Shown: piece after piece, positions 58,495-64,000 of the stretch | How positions within the stretch are numbered: the stretch's first letter is position 1 | How the letters are laid out: every line of letters starts with the position of its first letter | Assembly (NCBI RefSeq): GCF_003478035.1 | Contig: NZ_QUEP01000001.1 | Location: forward strand, 124,001 to 188,000 | DNA: 64,000 nucleotides | Reading direction: 5' to 3' | Origin: Clostridium sp. OF03-18AA | Lineage (GTDB): Bacteria; Bacillota; Clostridia; Lachnospirales; Lachnospiraceae | Position numbers and translations under genes: made by a program | The notes under the pieces: model-generated | The model's input: the letters and a program-made list of their open reading frames with translations, nothing else | What the model was told of the DNA's origin: nothing | Databases searched by the model: none

Positions 58495-58626
58495 ATGTAT
58501 GAGAGACTTAAAAGATTATATGTAGCAGGAAAACTTAGTGATGCGGGATTATCCAATGCCGTTATTAAAGGGTGGATCACAGAATCTCAGCGTAAAGAAA
58601 TTATTGCTGCTAAAAAGAAAAGGTAG
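58495..58626 (+). CDS. XkdX family protein
   Basis: 43 residues; YERLKRLYVAGKLSDAGLSN then VIKGWITESQRKEI is the XkdX signature found just before phage holin genes. ACTGGAGGGC precedes the ATG. Function in tail or lysis unknown. Confidence 0.85.
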   Translation: MYERLKRLYVAGKLSDAGLSNAVIKGWITESQRKEIIAAKKKR

Positions 58627-58641
58627 TAGGAGGAAGTGGAC

Positions 58642-58959
58642 ATGACAGACGAAGAGGTTGCCGTAAAGTTTGAGAATCATGATCAACAGATCAAATCCCT
58701 CAAGCACAGAATGGATGAACAAGAGGAGCAAGGAAAATCGCTGAGCAGCCTTGCACTGTCAGTGCAGAAGCTGGCGCTGTCTATGGAATCCATGATTGAG
58801 GAACAGAAGAGCCAAGGAGAGCGGCTTGCCAAATTGGAATCTGAGCCCGGAGAACGCTGGAGCGGCATGACAAAAACCATATTTAATACTATGGTTGGTG
58901 CCGGATCTGGTGCATTGGCGGTCGGGATTATTCTGTTGATGGCTCATTACATTAAATAG
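58642..58959 (+). CDS. XhlA-like lysis-associated membrane protein
   Basis: 105 residues: charged coiled coil (KFENHDQQIKSLKHRMDEQE) then a C-terminal helix (AGSGALAVGIILLMAHYI). This fits hemolysin XhlA-type proteins that assist holins. AGGAGG lies 9 bp before ATG 58642. Confidence 0.72.
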   Translation: MTDEEVAVKFENHDQQIKSLKHRMDEQEEQGKSLSSLALSVQKLALSMESMIEEQKSQGERLAKLESEPGERWSGMTKTIFNTMVGAGSGALAVGIILLMAHYIK

Positions 58960-58971
58960 GAGGAGTTACAT

Positions 58972-59148
58972 ATGTTGGAGAGATTGTCAAAACTGATTGA
59001 TGTTAAAAGCATCATGACACTGGCACTGACAGGTGGATTTATTGGTCTTACATGTGCCGGAGAAATCACAGGTGACCAATTCCTTACTATTTTTACCATG
59101 ATTGTCGGTTTTTATTTTGGTACACAGGCGCAGAAATCTGGTAAGTAG
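58972..59148 (+). CDS. Holin-like protein
   Basis: 58 residues with two hydrophobic helices (IMTLALTGGFIGLTCAG and FLTIFTMIVGFYFG), typical of small class II-type phage holins. TAGGAGGAG precedes the ATG. It lies directly before the endolysin. Confidence 0.75.
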   Translation: MLERLSKLIDVKSIMTLALTGGFIGLTCAGEITGDQFLTIFTMIVGFYFGTQAQKSGK

Positions 59149-59196
59149 AGAGGAGGTGATCCTTTTTCTCCCGGTCACGGGGTTATGTGGCGTTGC

Positions 59197-59227
59197 AAGG
59201 GCTCAGAGAAATCTGGGCCTTTTCTTA
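59197..59227 (+). terminator. Hairpin before endolysin
   Basis: AAGGGCTCAG/CTGGGCCTT with one bulge, then TTTTCTT. It may attenuate transcription into the lysin. Confidence 0.5.
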
Positions 59228-59250
59228 TTATAATAGGAAGGAAGACGCTT

Positions 59251-60009
59251 ATGAAGATATCTCAAAAGGGATTAGAACTTATTAAAAAATTTGAAGGATG
59301 CCGGTTGAAAGCATATCAGGACAGTGTCGGTGTCTGGACCATCGGATATGGCACTACAAATGCAGATAAGACGATCACTGGAACAAATATTGTCTCAGGA
59401 TTGCAGATCAGTCAGAAAATAGCGGATGAATGGCTGAGACAGTCTGTCGATAAAAAGTACGGACCGAAGGTAGAAAAATACAATGCCGCATATGGGTGGA
59501 ACCAGAATGAATTTGATGCTCTCGTAAGCTTTGCGTACAATATCGGATCCATTGACCAATTAACGGCAAACGGGACCAGAAGTCGGTCAATGATTGCAGA
59601 AAAGATCATCCAATACAATAAGGCTGGAGGAAAAGTCTTTCCAGGATTGACGAGACGTCGTGAAGCTGAACGGGCATTATTTTTAACTCCTATGGTTTCA
59701 GAGAAAAGGACCGGGTGGAAAAATGAAAATGGTAAATGGTCATTCTACTTATCAAATGGTCAGAAAGTAAAAAATGACTGGTACTGCGATAATGGAAAGT
59801 GGTATTGGTTCGGGGATGATGGAACCATGTTTGCAAATCAGTGGGTTCAGTATAAAGGAAAATGGTATTATCTCTCTGATAGCGGCACAATGGTGACGGA
59901 TAAGTTATTCGCAATTAAAAATGAAATATTTGCATTTGGAAGTGACGGAGTGATGAGAGAAGGAACATTCACTGTTCATACAAATAGCCGCGGAGCTATC
60001 GAATTATAG
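59251..60009 (+). CDS. Endolysin: GH24 lysozyme with cell-wall-binding repeats
   Basis: 252 residues from ATG 59251 (GGAAGGAAG upstream). The catalytic triad matches T4-type lysozyme: Glu15, Asp24, Thr30 (FEGCRLKAYQDSVGVWTIGY). From about residue 150 come GWKNENGKWSFYLSNGQ-type repeats of the choline/glucan-binding kind. It cuts the peptidoglycan glycan strand at lysis. A longer in-frame reading to 59185 lacks a ribosome site. Confidence 0.92.
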   Translation: MKISQKGLELIKKFEGCRLKAYQDSVGVWTIGYGTTNADKTITGTNIVSGLQISQKIADEWLRQSVDKKYGPKVEKYNAAYGWNQNEFDALVSFAYNIGSIDQLTANGTRSRSMIAEKIIQYNKAGGKVFPGLTRRREAERALFLTPMVSEKRTGWKNENGKWSFYLSNGQKVKNDWYCDNGKWYWFGDDGTMFANQWVQYKGKWYYLSDSGTMVTDKLFAIKNEIFAFGSDGVMREGTFTVHTNSRGAIEL

Positions 60010-60031
60010 GGCGGGTCATCCGCCCTTCTTT
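60009..60031 (+). terminator. Terminator after endolysin
   Basis: GGGCGG-GTCAT-CCGCCC followed by TTCTTT. Confidence 0.75.
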
Positions 60032-60080
60032 AATGTCTGGCGTTTCTATCCGAAAATTCCTATATTTTAAGCTATACATT

Positions 60081-60407
60081 AACAATTTGAGTAACAGCCG
60101 CAAAACGGTGCGAACTCCCACGAACATTACGACAGGGACCAATATTTTAAAATTAGATCCTGGATTTTATACCTACGAAGATTTAAATGCGTCGGATCAA
60201 GATAAAATGAATATGGGCTTCCCAAAATCATTTTGGCATAGCCATATAATCGTTCGAGGCTATTGGGCCAACGAAGACAAAACTAATGGATACATAGAAA
60301 TTTTCGCGACTGATCTTGTTGATGAGGCAAAAATATATTATAGGTCATATGGATGGACTGCGTGGGGAACATGGAAATGTATTTCTATGGATAACCTCAG
60401 TAGCTAA
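60081..60407 (+). CDS. Silent tail-fibre C-terminus 3a
   Basis: About 108 residues from NNLSNSRKTVRT to MDNLSS, with a fibre-like GFYTYEDLNAS ... YRSYGWTAWGTWKCI end that occurs in many phage tail tips. In frame with the site; no ribosome start. Confidence 0.72.
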   Translation, partial: NNLSNSRKTVRTPTNITTGTNILKLDPGFYTYEDLNASDQDKMNMGFPKSFWHSHIIVRGYWANEDKTNGYIEIFATDLVDEAKIYYRSYGWTAWGTWKCISMDNLSS

Positions 60408-60994
60408 ATACGGGCAAACATAATAAACACTTTCAGTTTTATGTCTGACAATGCTGCGGATCCCATATTCCTCACAGAATATTGTATACTATTGTCAATA
60501 ATTTTACACATTGTAATAGTACAGGATGTGTACCCGGTTCCACTTAAGGAAAACCCACACATAGCGGCTGTAGTCCATTTACCATTTTCAAAATAAGATT
60601 CTGGAATGGTATATACTGATCCATACACTTCGCCATTATTCGCAGCTAACGAAGGAAGTGAAATCTCGACTTCGTTCCATTTGAAGAAATCCGCTGCTTT
60701 AATTATTCCTTCTTGGTTATATACAAAATTCGACTGGGTAGATAGGTTATCGCAAATACATTTATATGTTGTATCCATTAGCATATATAAAAACATGATT
60801 TTACCAGCAGTAATTTCAGCGATGCCGAATCCATCTCCCTTACCTGCCCATCCACCAACAAGAGCATAGAATCCATCTCCTAACTGGTTATCGTAAATAA
60901 GTTTTGCTTTTTTCTTTAATAAATCTTCTCTATCCGTTGCGGATGTATCATCAATGATAACTTTTCGGAATCCAGATTTATTACTCAAATTGTT
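60404..60994 (-). CDS. Silent tail-fibre C-terminus 3b
   Basis: About 196 residues from NNLSNKSGFRKV to IMFARI, beta-rich. In frame with the site on the minus strand. It has no start codon with a ribosome site, so it is read only after joining the fibre N-terminus. Confidence 0.72.
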   Translation of the reverse strand, partial: NNLSNKSGFRKVIIDDTSATDREDLLKKKAKLIYDNQLGDGFYALVGGWAGKGDGFGIAEITAGKIMFLYMLMDTTYKCICDNLSTQSNFVYNQEGIIKAADFFKWNEVEISLPSLAANNGEVYGSVYTIPESYFENGKWTTAAMCGFSLSGTGYTSCTITMCKIIDNSIQYSVRNMGSAALSDIKLKVFIMFARI

Positions 60995-61010
60995 ATTTCT
61001 TCCCCAAAGT

Positions 61011-61041
61011 CACGCATTTCACCAACGTATAATGATAAAAT
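61011..61041 (+). promoter_or_regulatory. Candidate phage late promoter B
   Basis: CACGCATTTCACCA (61011-61024), 11 bp, TAAAAT (61036-61041), matching candidate A at 52001 in sequence and spacing. It lies 16 bp beyond cassette 3 and before the portal gene. Confidence 0.5.
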
Positions 61042-61062
61042 GATATCAGTCAATATTATGTG

Positions 61063-61092
61063 GGCATTCAGATTCGTTCTGAGTGCCTTTTT
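61063..61092 (+). terminator. Leader terminator before the portal operon
   Basis: GGCATTCAG/CTGAGTGCC (one G-U pair) then TTTTT, only about 20 bp after candidate promoter B. That suggests attenuation or antitermination. A second hairpin, GCCACTG/CAGTGGC followed by CTTACTTTTT, lies at 61161-61202. Confidence 0.65.
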
Positions 61093-61104
61093 CTATGGAG
61101 AAAT

Positions 61105-61254
61105 ATGGAAAAACAAAATAAATCTGAGAAAAAGAACTTCATATGGAAAACAAAGCATACGCCACTGAAAGATAGAAAGACTTCCAGTGGCCTTACTTTT
61201 TGGCCGGAGAAGGTAGAAAGTGACGGTGATGGAGAGAATGCTGACCAAAGGTAG
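61105..61254 (+). CDS. Small basic leader ORF
   Basis: 49 residues from ATG 61105 (TATGGAGAAAT upstream), basic then acidic. It spans the second hairpin and overlaps the portal start, so it may be a translated leader. Function unknown. Confidence 0.45.
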   Translation: MEKQNKSEKKNFIWKTKHTPLKDRKTSSGLTFWPEKVESDGDGENADQR

Positions 61255-62788
61255 AAAAATGTTGTTTACCGATGTTGATGAGATAACTCCTCAAAACATT
61301 CTGCCAGTGCTGAACAAGGCTTTCTCTCAACATGAATGGAATGTCATGGAAGAAATTTACCTTTTTGACTATGTTGCCGGTGATCAGCCGATCCTTAATC
61401 GTGAGAAGAAAATCAGAGAGGACATTAACGAGAGGGTAGCAATCAACGTTGCACGCCGGATAAAGAACTTCAAGGTCGGATATGAATACAGCAATCCGAT
61501 TACATATGTTCAGGCCGGAGAAATTCAGGCATTAAAAGGCAAGCTCGAAAGGATACTTTCCAAAATCTTTAAAAAGGATGAGTCAATCAAGGACGATTAC
61601 CGAATCACAGCGCTGAATGAGATGCTGAGGGAACAGAGCAAATCGTCTAAAGATGTTTTACTGGCTGATAGTTTTAAGACTTGTGGGCTTGGATATCGTT
61701 TGATTATGCCGAACGACAATGAGGATGAGTTATCACTTTTCAAAATCACGACGCTCAATCCGATGTGCGCCTTTGTCGTGTACAAAAATGATGCGTTCCG
61801 GGAGCCAATGCTTGGCGTATCGTTCGCAATCACCGATAACGGAACCTACAAAATTGGCGCATGGAGCAAGAAAAACTATTTTGAGATTACCCGTCCTATT
61901 GGCCTGCGTGCATCATGCAATGAAGGATTTACTGTCAAGCCGTGGGTATATGGAGAAATTCCAGTCATTGAGTATGCCAACGAGAGAAACATCCTTGGTG
62001 ATAGTTTCGGATGTTTTGAGGCCGTGATTCCAATTCTGGATGAACTTAACACTGTTAACTCTGATCGTGCGAATGATATTGCTCAGTTTGTCCAATCTCT
62101 CTTGTGGTTCCATAACTGTGAACTGGATGAAGATCAGAAAAAGCAGATTGTAGATGGAAACGGCATGATTGTAACGAAGAGTGCTGGAGACGGACGAGAT
62201 GCGAAAATCACTTATCTCACGCAGACGTTAAATCAGTCAGAGATTCAATCCTATGTAGACTACTTAAAAGGAGAAACGCAAGAAATCTCTGGTGTGCCGA
62301 TGTTTGGCATTTCTACGGGCGGATCCACGGGAACAGCAACAAGTATGTCAAATGGGTACTCTGAAGCAGATTCAAGGGCGCAGACAAGCGAACAGGAATT
62401 TGAACAGTCGGAACGTCGTGCAATTAAGATGATGCTTGCGATTGCTCGTCATGATAAGAATAAAGATGATGCGGACATTGGTAGTCTGAGAGTTTCTGAT
62501 GTGGGAATTAAATTCTCCCGCAACAAGACATACAATCTTACCGACAAGGTCAACGCATGGGCGACAATGCTCAAGAATGGCGCTGATCCTCTTAGGGCAA
62601 CAGAGATTGCTTCATTCACGACAGACCCGCAGCAGTTTACTGTTGACTCAATGAAAATGATTAAAAAGATACAAGAATCATATGCTGCAAGCGACAGTTC
62701 AGCGACCGAGATAGAACCGGATGCTGATAAAATCATGCAGGATAATTCGGATCAGAGCAAAAACAGCCCTCTATCCGGGAAATTATAA
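61220..62788 (+). CDS. Phage portal protein (SPP1 gp6-like)
   Basis: 522 residues. Helical stem and wing segments include RIKNFKVGYEYSNPITYVQA, DSFGCFEAVIPILDELNTVN, and SMSNGYSEADSRAQTSEQEF, typical of SPP1-type portals. It forms the dodecameric DNA gate. GTG 61220 has GGAGAAGG 8 bp upstream; ATG 61229 is possible. Scaffold and capsid genes follow in usual order. Confidence 0.88.
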   Translation: MTVMERMLTKGRKMLFTDVDEITPQNILPVLNKAFSQHEWNVMEEIYLFDYVAGDQPILNREKKIREDINERVAINVARRIKNFKVGYEYSNPITYVQAGEIQALKGKLERILSKIFKKDESIKDDYRITALNEMLREQSKSSKDVLLADSFKTCGLGYRLIMPNDNEDELSLFKITTLNPMCAFVVYKNDAFREPMLGVSFAITDNGTYKIGAWSKKNYFEITRPIGLRASCNEGFTVKPWVYGEIPVIEYANERNILGDSFGCFEAVIPILDELNTVNSDRANDIAQFVQSLLWFHNCELDEDQKKQIVDGNGMIVTKSAGDGRDAKITYLTQTLNQSEIQSYVDYLKGETQEISGVPMFGISTGGSTGTATSMSNGYSEADSRAQTSEQEFEQSERRAIKMMLAIARHDKNKDDADIGSLRVSDVGIKFSRNKTYNLTDKVNAWATMLKNGADPLRATEIASFTTDPQQFTVDSMKMIKKIQESYAASDSSATEIEPDADKIMQDNSDQSKNSPLSGKL

Positions 62789-62931
62789 AATCAAGCGCTC
62801 AGAGATGGGGGCTTTTTATTATGCGGCAGAGAAGCCGCCATACAAGTTTCGCAGCAGAAAACTTCGGAGAAGAAGTATAAAAGCGCAAATTTTAACAGGC
62901 AGAGAAGCCTTAAAAACGCAGGAGGTTATTT

Positions 62932-63516
62932 ATGGTGGATTGGAAAGCTATTTTAGGAAGTGCTTACAGCGAAGGAATGACAGATGAAGAGGCGCAGGCG
63001 AAGTTCAATGAGCTTTATATGCCGAGGGCAGATCACGACAGAGAGATTCAGAAAAACAAGACTCTCATCGACCAGTATACTGCTCAGATTGCCGAGAATA
63101 AGCGTAAGCAGAGAGAACAGATGTCAGAGTCTGAGAAAGCGGAAGCAGAGCGCAAAGAACAGTGGGATGCAATGGTGAAAAAGAACCAGGATCTTGAGAG
63201 GACTCTTAAGATTTCCGAACTGGCTGGTGCCTACATGGAAAGAGGCTTTGATAAGGATTTTGCAACAGAGACCGCAACAGCCATGTACGACGGAGACAAT
63301 GCAACTGTTCTCAGCAATGAAAAAATCTTTGCGGATAAGCGGGAAGCATCTCTCAAGAGTGCTTGGGAGAAGGAGTATCAGGTAAATCCTCCGGCTGGCA
63401 ATGGTTCTGGAAAAGTGGACCTCTCCAAACAGATCGCAGAAGCCCAGGAGCGTGGCGATATGGTTGCCTACGCTTCTTTAGTTCGCCAGCAGAGCGAAAT
63501 GAATGCAAAAAGATAG
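62932..63516 (+). CDS. Scaffolding protein (DUF4355-like)
   Basis: 194 residues: long charged coiled coil (KTLIDQYTAQIAENKRKQRE ...) between short ends, finishing in QEQRG/QSEMNAKR-type sequence. The place between portal and capsid fits a head scaffold. AGGAGG precedes the ATG. The 62789-62931 gap has a GCGGC/GCCGC hairpin at 62823-62839. Confidence 0.82.
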   Translation: MVDWKAILGSAYSEGMTDEEAQAKFNELYMPRADHDREIQKNKTLIDQYTAQIAENKRKQREQMSESEKAEAERKEQWDAMVKKNQDLERTLKISELAGAYMERGFDKDFATETATAMYDGDNATVLSNEKIFADKREASLKSAWEKEYQVNPPAGNGSGKVDLSKQIAEAQERGDMVAYASLVRQQSEMNAKR

Positions 63517-63534
63517 AAAGGATAGGTAGAAAAT

Positions 63535-64000
63535 ATGGCAGATACATATGCAATGAGTGGAAATACCCCGAATTACAGTGGAATGCTGTTTAACAAGGGT
63601 AATACAAAGACTCCGTTTTCCACTATGATCGGAGCAAGACGGAAATCAACGAACCATACAGAGTTCGTGACCGGACAGGAGTTTGAAACAGCACAGGGGT
63701 CTCAGCCGGATATCTCTGAGAGCAAGTCCCTGACAGCTCCGGATTCCAGTATTGTGACAAGGGAGCAGAAAACGAACGTCACTCAAATTTTCCAGGAGTC
63801 CGTTGGTATTTCTTACGGTAAGATGTCCAACATGGGTACACTTGGTGGAATCAATGTTGCAGGACAGCAGCCGAACCCGCCGACTGAAGAAGATTTCCAG
63901 ATTGCCGCGAAGATGGCTAAAATCGCGCAGGACATCGAGTATACCTTCATCAATGGTGTATACCAGAAATCTACAGGTGACAGCGTAGCCAACAGATCCC
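63535..64000 (+). CDS. Major capsid protein, N-terminal part
   Basis: 155 residues visible, cut by the window end. PFSTMIGARRKSTNHTEFVT, QGSQPDISESKSLTAPDSSI and DIEYTFINGVYQ match the SU10/DUF5309-type HK97-fold capsid family. AAAGGATAGG precedes the ATG. Confidence 0.82.
   Translation, partial: MADTYAMSGNTPNYSGMLFNKGNTKTPFSTMIGARRKSTNHTEFVTGQEFETAQGSQPDISESKSLTAPDSSIVTREQKTNVTQIFQESVGISYGKMSNMGTLGGINVAGQQPNPPTEEDFQIAAKMAKIAQDIEYTFINGVYQKSTGDSVANRS

Larger units (their letters stand above)
60080..60995. mobile_element. Invertible cassette 3
   Basis: 916 bp between the 15-bp site at 60080-60094 and its complement at 60981-60995. It carries two silent fibre C-terminal segments meeting at 60404-60407. 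It lies downstream of the lysin terminator with no promoter of its own seen. Confidence 0.88.

Noticed and set aside
50955..60995. Diversity-generating retroelement as the cause of fibre variation
   Set aside because: No reverse transcriptase or adenine-biased template/variable repeat is visible; inverted 15-bp sites with convergent in-frame ends explain the pattern better.

Overview
The window is about 64 kb of a low-to-mid GC Firmicute chromosome. Gene content and the Shine-Dalgarno style suggest Clostridia, most likely Lachnospiraceae; this is inferred from protein families, not from a marker gene. Positions 1-6.4 kb are ordinary host genes: the end of addA, a ThyX-like gene divergent from folA, an nfnAB-type ferredoxin/NADPH transhydrogenase pair, and a MATE exporter. 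From about 6.5 kb to the right edge (and beyond it) lies one large temperate phage. Its right attachment site is outside the window.

Phage layout. 6.5-9.1 kb holds a zinc-ribbon tyrosine integrase, an ImmA/IrrE-type protease and an XRE repressor on the minus strand, facing a Cro-like gene across a multi-operator switch. 9.1-16.4 kb holds an antirepressor and a recombination set (SbcC/Rad50-like ATPase, RecT-like annealase, MBL-fold protein, SSB). 16.4-24 kb holds an ERCC4 nuclease, a replisome organizer, a primase-helicase fusion, an SNF2 helicase and two DNA methyltransferases. 24-35.2 kb is a long run of small accessory genes, many with CxxC zinc motifs. It also has two PP-loop (PAPS-reductase-like) proteins, two MazG-like proteins, an ASCH-like protein and a deoxyribosyltransferase-like protein. 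35.2-36.3 kb is a second tyrosine recombinase behind a LexA-like box. 36.5-38.9 kb is a counter-oriented operon of tiny genes facing a ribbon-helix-helix regulator, with five copies of one operator. 39.4-39.8 kb is non-coding and structured. 40-44.7 kb carries an HTH/small-terminase-like gene, a DUF3310-like gene, a second ThyX-like gene and a LemA pair. 44.9-47.5 kb is a tRNA array with at least six canonical tRNAs (one initiator-like), several aberrant tRNA-like elements, and a large folded non-coding interval closed by a long-range helix. 48.7 kb to the end is the late region.

The standout feature is a tail-fibre inversion system in the late region. Three separate segments (50955-51829, 56894-57904, 60080-60995) are each bounded by the same 15-bp sequence in inverted orientation. 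Each segment holds two convergent C-terminal tail-fibre coding segments. All six segments read through the site in the same frame (Asn-Asn-Leu-Ser), so any of them can be joined to the constant 206-residue N-terminus of the fibre gene at 56277. Only one is joined now. The second tyrosine recombinase is the best visible candidate for the enzyme.

The late gene order is also odd: terminase, then tail tip, fibre, holin and lysin, then portal, scaffold and capsid. The displaced block is framed by the outer inversion cassettes, and each outer cassette is followed by the same promoter-like element. No CRISPR array, insertion sequence, rRNA or reverse transcriptase was seen.
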